Of a stretch of 9,856 nucleotides of DNA, positions 1 through 6,282 are shown piece after piece. The notes beneath the pieces were generated by a model. The model searched no databases and was not told the DNA's origin. It was given only the letters and a program-made list of their open reading frames with translations. Location of the stretch: contig JALORM010000038.1 in the NCBI GenBank assembly GCA_025458985.1, forward strand, positions 1 through 9,856. Reading direction: 5' to 3'. This DNA comes from Paracoccaceae bacterium (GTDB lineage Bacteria > Pseudomonadota > Alphaproteobacteria > Rhodobacterales > Rhodobacteraceae). Every line of letters starts with the position of its first letter. Within the stretch, counting starts at the first letter, position 1. A program made the position numbers and the translations under genes.

Positions 1-693
1 GTCAATCCGTTCTTCGCGAAGTCTCCCGCAGACGTGCTGGCGGCGCTTGCCTGGGACCCCGACGCAGCCGCCACGCGGGCGACGCTGGGCACCGCGCTGG
101 CGCAGACGGCGGCCTTCCTCGTGCCGGGCTACCTGGCGGGGCTGGCCGCCGGCGCGGGGCTTGCCATCCTCTTCGTCCTTGCGCCCATCGTGGCCGCGAC
201 GGCGATGCCGCTTGCCATTGCGCTGCGCTCGGTCCCGATCGTCACGACCGCGCCGCTGATCGTTCTTCTGGCCGGGCGCGGCGCCACCGGCACCATCGTC
301 CTCGTCGCCGTCATGGTCTTCTTCCCCACGCTCGTCGCCTGCCTCCACGGCCTGCGCCAGGCGCCGGGTCAGGTGCTCGACGTCTTCGACAGCTATGCCG
401 CGGGGCCGGTGCAGCGCCTTGTCCGCGTGCGCCTGCCGGCGATGCTGCCCGCCTTCTTCGCGGCCGCACGGGTCGGGGTTCCCGCCTCCGTCCTCGCGGT
501 GACGGTGGTGGAGTGGCTGGCGACCGGCACGGGCATCGGCAGCCTCATGGCCCTGTCGGCATCGCTTTCGGACTACGACCTGCTGTGGAGCGCCGTGGCG
601 CTTGTCACCGCCGTCTCGGCGCTGGGCTATGCCGGGGTCGGCCTTATCGAGGCGCGGGTGCTCGCACGGTACGCGCCCGAGCAGCTGACATGA
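1..693 (+). CDS. ABC importer permease, C-terminal part (BPD_transp_1, TauC/SsuC-like)
   Basis: The reading frame is open from the window edge, so the N-terminus is missing. The 230 visible residues should be most of the protein, since this family usually runs about 250-280. At least five hydrophobic segments are visible (roughly residues 35-62, 65-92, 97-115, 155-172 and 195-215). The cytoplasmic EAA loop lies at about 126-150, with the pattern D..DSYAAG......RVRLPAMLP; it couples the permease to its ATPase. The opening 'NPFFAKSPADVL' resembles the segment before the first core helix in nitrate/sulfonate/taurine/thiamine-precursor type permeases. The family works in the inner membrane with an ATPase and a periplasmic binding protein, which presumably lie to the left. 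The substrate cannot be read from the permease. The stop overlaps the next start (ATGA), so the two genes are probably co-transcribed and translationally coupled. Confidence 0.85.
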   Translation, partial: VNPFFAKSPADVLAALAWDPDAAATRATLGTALAQTAAFLVPGYLAGLAAGAGLAILFVLAPIVAATAMPLAIALRSVPIVTTAPLIVLLAGRGATGTIVLVAVMVFFPTLVACLHGLRQAPGQVLDVFDSYAAGPVQRLVRVRLPAMLPAFFAAARVGVPASVLAVTVVEWLATGTGIGSLMALSASLSDYDLLWSAVALVTAVSALGYAGVGLIEARVLARYAPEQLT

Positions 694-1751
694 CCGCCCC
701 CTCCCTGCGTCCGGCCGCCTTCGCCATCCCGGGGGACATTGCCACCCTGACCGGCGGCTACATCTACGAGCGCCGCCTTCTGGAAGGGCTGCGCGCGCAA
801 GGGCGCGACGTGGCGCACCTGCGGCTCGGCGCCTCGTTCCACGACCCGACGCCAGCCGACATGGCCGACGCGGCGGCGCAGCTGGCGGCGCTGGACCCGG
901 GACGCGCGCTGATCCTCGACGGGCTGGTGTACGGTTCGATCGACACCGCGGCGCTCGCGCGGGTCAGGGCGCCCGTGGTTGCGATGATCCACCACCCGCT
1001 GGCGCACGAGACCGGGCTAGACCCCGTGCGGCGCGATCACCTCTACCGGACCGAGCGCGACAACCTCGCGCTGGCCGCGCATGTCCTCGTGCCAAGCCCG
1101 CATACCGCCGCCCTTCTGGCGGCCGACTACGGCGTGGCGCCCGGGCGGATCACCATCGCGCGGCCGGGGACCGACCGGCCGCCGGCGCGCCGCGAGGCGG
1201 CACCGGCCACGCCGCCGCTGATCCTGTCGGTCGGCATCCTGCACCCCAGGAAGGGCCACGACGTCCTTCTGGCCGCACTCGCCCGGATCACTGCGCTGGA
1301 CTGGCAGGCGGTGATCGTGGGCTCACGCTACGACGAACCGCATGCGGTCGAGCTTGACCGCCTGCTTGCAGGGCTCGGCCTCGGCGACCGGGTTCGGCTG
1401 GCCGGGCGGGTCGGGGCCGAAGAGCTCGCCCGTCTCTACGCCCGCGCCTCGGTCTTCGCGCTTGCAACCCGCTACGAGGGCTATGGCATCGTGCTGGACG
1501 AGGCGATGGCCCACGGCCTGCCCATCGTGTCGTGCCGGACCGGCGCCGTGCCGGACACGGTGGCGCCGGATGCCGCGATCCTGGTGCCGCCCGACGATGC
1601 GCCGGCATTGGCAGATGCACTGGCCGCGGTCCTGTCCGATGCGCCCAGCCGGTCGGCGATGGCGGCAGCCTCGGCCCGGGCGGGACAGGCCCTGCCCGGC
1701 TGGGATGACACCGCCCGGATTGCGGGCACCGTCCTCGACCGCCTTCCCTGA
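690..1751 (+). CDS. GT4-family glycosyltransferase
   Basis: Encodes 353 residues. I take the ATG at 690 because it overlaps the permease stop as ATGA; the frame runs open upstream to 513, but that part only shadows the permease. The protein has the two-lobed GT-B layout. The N-terminal acceptor lobe opens with a TGGYIY glycine turn (residues 21-26) and carries 'IHHPLAHE' at 100-107. The C-terminal donor lobe begins near 177 with 'ILSVGILHPRKGHDVLLAAL', where Lys188 fits the conserved nucleotide-sugar phosphate contact. The EX7E motif of GT4 retaining enzymes is at Glu263 and Glu271 (YEGYGIVLDEAMAHGLPIV). There is no signal peptide or membrane segment, so it is probably cytosolic or peripheral. 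Family members transfer sugars from nucleotide donors to lipids, polysaccharides or small molecules. Coupling to an importer permease is unusual for cell-envelope GT4 enzymes and hints at a small-molecule or specialised pathway; the acceptor is unknown. Confidence 0.85.
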   Translation: MTAPSLRPAAFAIPGDIATLTGGYIYERRLLEGLRAQGRDVAHLRLGASFHDPTPADMADAAAQLAALDPGRALILDGLVYGSIDTAALARVRAPVVAMIHHPLAHETGLDPVRRDHLYRTERDNLALAAHVLVPSPHTAALLAADYGVAPGRITIARPGTDRPPARREAAPATPPLILSVGILHPRKGHDVLLAALARITALDWQAVIVGSRYDEPHAVELDRLLAGLGLGDRVRLAGRVGAEELARLYARASVFALATRYEGYGIVLDEAMAHGLPIVSCRTGAVPDTVAPDAAILVPPDDAPALADALAAVLSDAPSRSAMAAASARAGQALPGWDDTARIAGTVLDRLP

Positions 1752-1846
1752 CCCTCCCGGCCTCGACGGGTGCCGCAGGCGGCGCGGCCGACAGGCCGAT
1801 GGCATCGTGGAGGGAGACGCCGGGCCGTCGTGCCGCGGGCCTGCAG
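1752..1846. other. Convergent intergenic gap with weak stem-loops
   Basis: These 95 bases separate the 3' ends of the glycosyltransferase and the antiporter. A 5-bp stem CGGCC/GGCCG with loop GACA lies at 1785-1798. A 6-bp stem GGCCTG/CAGGCC with loop CAGT lies at 1838-1853 and spans the antiporter stop codon. Neither is followed by a run of T on either strand, so neither is a convincing intrinsic terminator. In a genome this GC-rich, short stems like these are common. Confidence 0.3.
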
Positions 1847-4363
1847 TCAGGCCGCGCCGGCGCCGTCGGGAAGAACCGCGCCCGGCTCGATCCCGCCGCG
1901 GTCGAGCGCACTTTCCCGAACCGCGGCCTGAAGCTCCGGGCTGCCCTTCAGCAGGCGGCGGAAACGCGCCTCGTCCAGTTCCAGGAGCATGGACGGCGCG
2001 ATGGCGCGGACCTCGGCCCGGCGCGCCCGCTTCATCAGGATCGCAAGCTGGCCGAACATCTCGCCGCGCCCCAGCCGCCAGGTCTGGCCCGCCCGCTCCA
2101 GCTCGACCGCGCCCGAGGCGATGAAGAACACGCTGCGCGCGGGGCTGTTCTTGCGCATCACGACGTCGCCAGCGGCGACGTAGCGCGTCCGCAGCGCCCG
2201 GGCGAGGCGCTGCAGGTCGGCGTCGTCCAGCCCCTTGAACAGGGCAAGCTGGCGGACAAGCTCGACCCGCTGCAGCGCGAGGTCGAGCCGCGGGCGTTCC
2301 TCGGCGGCTGCCCGTCGCTGCGCGATGTCCTGCATCAGCGCGGCATGGACCTCGGCGCCGATCAGCCCGTCCTCGCGCATCGCGGTGTATTCGCGTTCCT
2401 CAAGCCTGAGCGCCGTGCGCCGTATGAAGCGGCGCTCCAGTTCCTCGGCGTAGCCGGGGTATTGCAGCCGCAACCCGTCGAGCGCCGTTTCCAGCGCCTC
2501 GACCCGGCGCGCCAGCAGCTCGTGCAGCAGGTCGGCGACACGGCGGCCGTGAATGCGCCGGATGCGACCGTCGATGAAGGCGCCGAGGTCGCGCAGGATC
2601 AGCCGCTGCGACAACAGAAGCTCGAACCGGTCGGCGGTCAGCCGCGCCAGCGGGCGCGACAGCCGCAGCCGGTTGTTGAGCGCAACCGCCACCCGGAACG
2701 TCCGCCCGTAGGCGACGCTCTGCCGCGCGGACTTCTGATACCCCGATCGCCCCCCGGTGCGTGCGCCCTCGATCAGGCGGTCGGCCGCGGTCAGCACCGG
2801 ATCGGCCATGCGGGCCGAGATCGTGCGCTCGCGCACCCGCGCGAGGATCGTGTCACGCTCGTGCCCCGCCAGCGCGATCAGACCCAGCGTGATGCGGTCG
2901 CGGTCGAGGATGTCGGCGCTGTCCTCGGCGGCCGTCACCGCCCTGTCGAGGCGCTCGGCAAAGCGCTTGGCCTCGGAGCGCACGATGTCATGGGTCAGAT
3001 CGTAGTTCTCGGTCGTCCGCGCCACGTCCTCGCGCACTGTCTGCAGGGCCACGGCAACGACCTGGCGCGACAGCGCCTCGTCGATGGCCGACAGCCGGTC
3101 GAGCCCCAGCCGCCCGATCACCCAGCGCAGCGTCGTGCCCTGCACGATCAGCGTGAAAAGCGTGAACCCGGTGGCGAGGATCCCGACCACCCGCTTGACC
3201 TCGATCGGGACCCGCAGGCTTTCGGTCACCGCCAGCGCCAGCGCCAGCGTGACCGCGCCGCGGAGCCCGCCCCAGAGGATCGCCACCCGGTAGGGCCGCT
3301 CGACCGGCGGCGAGGCGCGCAGCGCCGTCAGCAGCGGCAGAAGCCCGAACAGGATGACCACGCGCGCGGCCAGCGCGGCCAGAATGACCACACCGATCAG
3401 CGCGAAGTCGGACGGCCGCACCTCGGCCAGCAGGCGCGGGATGAGAAGCGCGGCAAGGATGAAGATCAGCGCCCCCGACCAGTGCGCCAGCACGCCCCAG
3501 AGGTAGCGCAGGTTGGCCCAGGCCTGCGGCGGCAGGCGCCCCGGACCGGTCAGGTTCAGCGTGAGACCCGCCGCGACGACGGCGATCACGCCCGAGGCGC
3601 CGATGCTCTGCTCGGCCCCGATGAAGGCAAGGTAGGGCAGCGCGACCGAAACCGAGATCTGTGCCATCTCGTGCCGCGGCAGAAGCGCCATGATCCAGAC
3701 CGCCAGCCTTGCGGCCAGCCAGCCCAGCGCCGCGCCCCCCGCGATCAGCAGCGGAAACCGCGCCAGCGCGTCCTGCAGCGACGGGTCGGGCATGCCCAGC
3801 ATCACGAAGCCCATGAACAGGCCGAAAAGCGCGATGGCGGCTGCGTCGTTCAGGAGGCTCTCGCCCTCGATGATCCGCGCCAGCCGCCGCGGGGCCGAGA
3901 TCGACCGGAAGATCGAGACCACGGCCGACGGATCGGTCGTCGAGACGATGGCGCCGACCAGCAGGCAGGCGGCCAGGGGCAGCGCGCTGGTCAGCGCAAG
4001 CGCATAGCCCACGCTCAGCGTGGCCACGACGACCGCCACCACCGCCAGCACCAGGATCGGCATCCAGTCGTCCATCATCCGGCGCAGGTTCATGCCCAGT
4101 GTAGCCTGGAACAGGAGCGTCGGCAGGAAGACGTAAAGGAACACGTTGGACCGGATCGGCAGGCCCAGGATCGCCTCGGCCACCGGGTTCAGCGCGTCGG
4201 TCAGGTCGGTGCGCAGGAAGAACAGCGCGCCGGCGCCGAGCATCACTCCCAGCACCGCGAGGATCACGCTGAACGGCACGCGCAGCCACGCCGCGATGGG
4301 GTCGGCAGCGGCGATCACCACGAACAGCGAGGCGATGACGGTCGTGACCAGAACGATGTCCAT
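1847..4363 (-). CDS. CPA1/NhaP-type Na+/H+ antiporter with C-terminal cNMP-binding-like domain
   Basis: Encodes 838 residues. Residues 1-420 are a chain of about 12-13 hydrophobic helices of the Na+/H+ exchanger family (PF00999). The ion-site signatures are present: TTDPS at 142-146 (Asp144), EGESLLND at 166-173 (Asn172-Asp173) and GGLRGA at 365-370 (Arg368). Residues 425-700 form a long, charged, mostly helical cytoplasmic region. Residues 708-810 match a cyclic-nucleotide-binding beta-roll: 'LFKGLDDADLQRL' entry helices, then a phosphate-binding-cassette-like 'GRGEMFGQLAI...RRAEVRA'. This resembles long NHE/SOS1-like exchangers; the inner-membrane role would be pH, Na+ or K+ homeostasis. 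The usual cassette Glu is Gln772 here, so nucleotide binding is uncertain. I start at the ATG at 4363 because it sits just before the first helix; the upstream frame to 4531 is Arg/Ser/Pro-rich and unlike the family. An AGGA lies only 2 bases before this ATG, which is poor spacing. It stands alone, convergent with the glycosyltransferase. Confidence 0.9.
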   Translation of the reverse strand: MDIVLVTTVIASLFVVIAAADPIAAWLRVPFSVILAVLGVMLGAGALFFLRTDLTDALNPVAEAILGLPIRSNVFLYVFLPTLLFQATLGMNLRRMMDDWMPILVLAVVAVVVATLSVGYALALTSALPLAACLLVGAIVSTTDPSAVVSIFRSISAPRRLARIIEGESLLNDAAAIALFGLFMGFVMLGMPDPSLQDALARFPLLIAGGAALGWLAARLAVWIMALLPRHEMAQISVSVALPYLAFIGAEQSIGASGVIAVVAAGLTLNLTGPGRLPPQAWANLRYLWGVLAHWSGALIFILAALLIPRLLAEVRPSDFALIGVVILAALAARVVILFGLLPLLTALRASPPVERPYRVAILWGGLRGAVTLALALAVTESLRVPIEVKRVVGILATGFTLFTLIVQGTTLRWVIGRLGLDRLSAIDEALSRQVVAVALQTVREDVARTTENYDLTHDIVRSEAKRFAERLDRAVTAAEDSADILDRDRITLGLIALAGHERDTILARVRERTISARMADPVLTAADRLIEGARTGGRSGYQKSARQSVAYGRTFRVAVALNNRLRLSRPLARLTADRFELLLSQRLILRDLGAFIDGRIRRIHGRRVADLLHELLARRVEALETALDGLRLQYPGYAEELERRFIRRTALRLEEREYTAMREDGLIGAEVHAALMQDIAQRRAAAEERPRLDLALQRVELVRQLALFKGLDDADLQRLARALRTRYVAAGDVVMRKNSPARSVFFIASGAVELERAGQTWRLGRGEMFGQLAILMKRARRAEVRAIAPSMLLELDEARFRRLLKGSPELQAAVRESALDRGGIEPGAVLPDGAGAA

Positions 4364-4920
4364 CTTCCTGAGATAACAGGATCGCCCCCGCGTGCCAGCC
4401 GAAGCTGCGTCACCGCGCCGATCGGGCGGTGCCTTTGCGCGCGGGGTCGAGACAGTCCAGGGCGCGGGCCGCCCGGCAGCAGCCTTGGACCGGCACGAAC
4501 CCCGGTCGCGCGGACTGTGCACCCGCAGCATCGAGGCGGGGAAGGGGGCAGCGCCGCAGCGGGTCGCGGGGCCTCGGATTTTCCCGCCTTAACGTGCCCC
4601 GATCGTTGCGGAATCTGCCCTTTCCCACAGGAAATCCACATGCCATTTCAAAGACTTGTCCCCAAGAAATTTCGATGCTGCAGTGCTTTGCGGTTGCGCG
4701 ACTCGGGCAGTCGGAGGACCTTGGGCTTACCGCAAGGGGCCGCAAGGCAGACCGGCGGGGCACAGGCCTCCGGGGCCAAGTCGTGACGATACCGGGACTT
4801 CGGAACCGGGTCGGATCGAGGCGGGACCGGAACGCCCGAGAGGGTGTCGCAAGGGCTTGGGCGGCACGGCGCTCTTCGGAGGGTCGGGCCATCCGGACCG
4901 GAAAGTCCTCAGGGGCGGAA

Positions 4921-5006
4921 CGGGCCGGGGAGGACGTCAGGATTGCGTCCCTCGGGGCGCGATGCAAGGACCGCGTCTGAGCACCTGACGTCCGTTCCCC
5001 GGCCCG
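4921..5006 (+). ncRNA. Long stem-loop, candidate structured RNA or terminator
   Basis: The arms at 4921-4941 and 4984-5006 pair over 21 Watson-Crick base pairs, broken only by a 2-base bulge (4994-4995). Directly stacked on the apex is a second stem, 4942-4950 with 4955-4963 (9 bp including two G-T wobbles, tetraloop CTCG), leaving 4964-4983 as a 20-base side segment. A TTTTT run follows at 5015-5019, so on the plus strand it could end a transcript. It is much longer than a normal intrinsic terminator and no plus-strand gene precedes it. That favours the 3' end of a small RNA, or an inverted repeat left by a mobile element. The 5' end and promoter are not identifiable, so only the folded part is marked. 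Confidence 0.45.
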
Positions 5007-5039
5007 CGGCTCGCTTTTTCCCAGATCGCCGGAACTGAA

Positions 5040-5070
5040 ACGGGGTCCGACCGATTCGGCCCGACCCCGT
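5040..5070 (-). terminator. Intrinsic-terminator-like hairpin reading leftward
   Basis: An 8-bp perfect stem, ACGGGGTC (5040-5047) with GACCCCGT (5063-5070), encloses a 15-base loop that can itself close a short CCG/CGG. Read on the minus strand, the stem is followed at once by TTTCAG, a weak T tract; on the plus strand no T run follows. It would stop leftward transcription, either readthrough from the qhp operon about 600 bases away or an unannotated minus-strand transcript. The short T tract keeps confidence moderate. Confidence 0.45.
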
Positions 5071-5327
5071 CCGTCAGAGATGCTACCGCGTCTTGCACCT
5101 GTGCGCCCTTCGATACACGGCGTGCGCCCCATCGGCAACGACATATCGCCCCGGTATGCAGCACCTACCGCTACCTGTGGCCGAAACGCCAACATGCTGT
5201 AGTTCGGTCGACGTGAACCGCGTTGGCCCGATGCGCCTGGCTTTACGCGGCGTCATCCGACCACGCCCCTTCCATGATTTTCCTTCAAGAACAACGCGAT
5301 GAAGGGGTGACTTCCGCATCGCCCACG

Positions 5328-5347
5328 AAGATGAACACAAGATGAAC
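5328..5347. promoter_or_regulatory. Tandem AAGATGAAC repeat with 11-bp period, possible response-regulator operator
   Basis: AAGATGAAC occurs at 5328-5336 and again at 5339-5347, exactly 11 bases apart (one helical turn). Part of the motif, GATGAA, recurs at 5298-5303. OmpR/PhoB-family regulators typically bind direct repeats at this period. An overlapping inverted repeat TGAACG (5343-5348) with CGTTCA (5363-5368) is also present. The site lies about 110 bases before the start of the small ORF at 5460 and could serve it or a leftward promoter. No regulator gene is in the window; the regulator family is inferred only from repeat geometry. Confidence 0.4.
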
Positions 5348-5459
5348 GAACTGTTCCGGTGCCGTTCAACTTCGCGGTGAAAACGTGGCGAGACGCTTCC
5401 GGACGGCCGCCTGACCGGCCATGTCCACCGAACAGACCGATGCACGCAGGGAAATGCAG

Positions 5460-5648
5460 ATGTCGACACCGCTGGTCCTGACCGACGCGATCGTGCTTCC
5501 CGGGCCGCTGCCCACCCTGGGGCAGGAGACGGTGCCCGTCATCGACCTGACGGGCGCCCTGGGCGGGGTGCGCAAGTCGGCGCTGGTGTTCCAGCCGGTC
5601 GAGGCGCTGCTGCCCGGGCTTGCGGACCCGCTTCCCGTCTGCGCCTGA
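5460..5648 (+). CDS. Small protein of unknown function, 62 aa
   Basis: I do not recognise this protein. It has 62 residues, is rich in Leu, Pro, Val and Ala, and has few charges (Arg38-Lys39 are the only basic residues). It ends in 'DPLPVCA', with one Cys next to last. There is no clear signal peptide or transmembrane helix; repeated LPGPLP-like and LLPGL segments suggest a short extended or beta-rich chain. Codons from 5460 onward end almost always in G or C, as in true genes here. The frame also opens at 5421, but those first 13 codons lack that bias; AGGGA at 5448-5452 sits 7 bases before the ATG at 5460, so I choose that start. It runs tail to tail with qhpE, 19 bases between stops. It could be a genuine small protein, a peptide precursor, or the remnant of a larger gene. 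Confidence 0.5.
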   Translation: MSTPLVLTDAIVLPGPLPTLGQETVPVIDLTGALGGVRKSALVFQPVEALLPGLADPLPVCA

Positions 5649-5673
5649 CGCCCGTCGGGCCCAGGCCTCAGGC
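5643..5673. terminator. Inverted repeat spanning two convergent stop codons
   Basis: GCCTGA (5643-5648) pairs with TCAGGC (5668-5673), enclosing a GCCC/GGGC stem (5650-5653 with 5657-5660). The outer arms contain the stop codons of both the small plus-strand ORF and qhpE. As a palindrome it could act in both directions, but neither strand has a following T run and the inner stem is offset by several bases, so termination activity is doubtful. Confidence 0.3.
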
Positions 5674-6282
5674 CAGCCGGCGCTCGGGCCCCCGGAACGC
5701 CGCACCGGCCTCTATCGCCGCGACCGCGCCGGCCCGCGCGTGCAGCATCCGGGCGAGGTGGCCCGCCAGATGCCCGGCCGCCGCCGAGGCGCCGCGCACC
5801 TCCGGTCCCGCCTGAGGGCAGGCGCCAAATCGCCCGGGGGTCAGCACCGACCATTGGTCCGGGCCGCAGCGGGCGTCGCCCTGCACGGCCACGACACCCG
5901 GCAGCGCCGCCGGATACGAGGCCGGACCCCGCGCCGGTGCGGCCGCCACGACCAGCGCCCCGCCGTCGAGACAGCCGGCCACCGCCGCCCGGATCGCCGG
6001 GTCGTCGCGGGAAAGACCGAAGGCGCAAAGCACCAGCGCCGCTCCGAGCGCTGCCTCCAGCGCCCGGGCGACCGTTGCAGCGTCGGTCGCGAGACGCCCG
6101 TCGAACACAACGACATTGTCGATCACGGCTTCCGGCGCATGGGCCAGTACCGCCGCGGCCAGCGCCGCTGCATGGGTGCCGGCCGGGCTTTCGGCCGGGG
6201 CGTCGCGCAGGAAGACCTGCCGCCCGAGGGCGGGGTGACCGGCCGCCAGCGGTCCGTCGATCAGCGCCAGCCGCAGGGTCAC
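5668..6282 (-). CDS. qhpE: QhpE, subtilisin-like serine protease for the QHNDH gamma subunit
   Basis: Encodes 204 residues, short for a subtilase domain (about 275). The catalytic triad fits: Asp9 in 'LALIDGPL', His37 in 'AGTHAAALAAAV', Ser166 in 'RGASAAAGHLAGHLA' (family GTSMATPHVAG). In subtilisin 'AAAGNEG' supplies the oxyanion-hole Asn; here the aligned stretch is 'AAAPARG' (113-119), so that Asn appears to be Ala117. There is no signal peptide or propeptide, so it should act in the cytosol. In Paracoccus, QhpE is required for QHNDH biogenesis and removes the leader of the gamma subunit; assignment here rests on triad plus operon position. The GTG start (6280-6282) is chosen because it overlaps the qhpF stop (GTGA) and has GGAGGT 6 bases upstream; the frame runs much further upstream but only as a shadow of qhpF. 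It is the last operon gene here. Confidence 0.88.
   Translation of the reverse strand: MTLRLALIDGPLAAGHPALGRQVFLRDAPAESPAGTHAAALAAAVLAHAPEAVIDNVVVFDGRLATDAATVARALEAALGAALVLCAFGLSRDDPAIRAAVAGCLDGGALVVAAAPARGPASYPAALPGVVAVQGDARCGPDQWSVLTPGRFGACPQAGPEVRGASAAAGHLAGHLARMLHARAGAVAAIEAGAAFRGPERRLA

Larger units (their letters stand above)
4364..5459. other. 1.1-kb gene-poor region with structured elements
   Basis: Open frames exist here on both strands (up to 261 codons), but their products are Arg/Ser/Pro-rich, match no family I recognise and lack the strong G/C third-position bias of the neighbours. I therefore treat the region as non-coding. No tRNA T-loop, rRNA or recognisable riboswitch core was found. 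What is present: a comparatively AT-richer patch at about 4570-4690, a long hairpin at 4921-5006 followed by T5, an opposing hairpin at 5040-5070, and tandem repeats at 5328-5347. The antiporter promoter should lie in its left part and that of the small plus-strand ORF in its right part, but I could not fix -35/-10 boxes. It could instead be eroded coding or mobile DNA; I saw no terminal repeats or transposase remnant. Confidence 0.6.

Noticed and set aside
1799..4786. A 995-codon plus-strand open frame opposite the antiporter
   Set aside because: It is rich in Arg, Gln, Asp and His, typical of the antisense frame of a GC-rich gene, and the opposite strand encodes an unambiguous antiporter with all signature motifs.
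4890..4912. GGAAAGTCC motif resembling the RNase P RNA core
   Set aside because: The neighbouring conserved RNase P elements, including the ACAGAA-containing 3' region, are absent, so the match is probably fortuitous.
4429..4980. A 183-codon plus-strand open frame
   Set aside because: Low-complexity Arg/Gly-rich translation with no family resemblance; it runs through the inverted-repeat region and looks like a chance frame.
4410..5195. A 261-codon minus-strand open frame in the gap
   Set aside because: Its product is Arg/Ser/Pro-rich with no recognisable domain, and the frame lacks the G/C third-position bias seen in the neighbouring genes; long chance frames are expected in GC-rich DNA.
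5243..5275. A 10-residue minus-strand ORF (MEGAWSDDAA) with an AAGGA upstream
   Set aside because: A start site and plausible ribosome binding site exist, but ten codons give no statistical support and no leader-peptide feature such as regulatory codon runs or an attenuator close by.
5400..5425. Imperfect GGACGGCC / GGCCATGTCC hairpin over the upstream ATG at 5421
   Set aside because: Only two 4-bp stems with a bulge and no alternative pairing partner; not enough for a regulatory call, and the likely start is at 5460.
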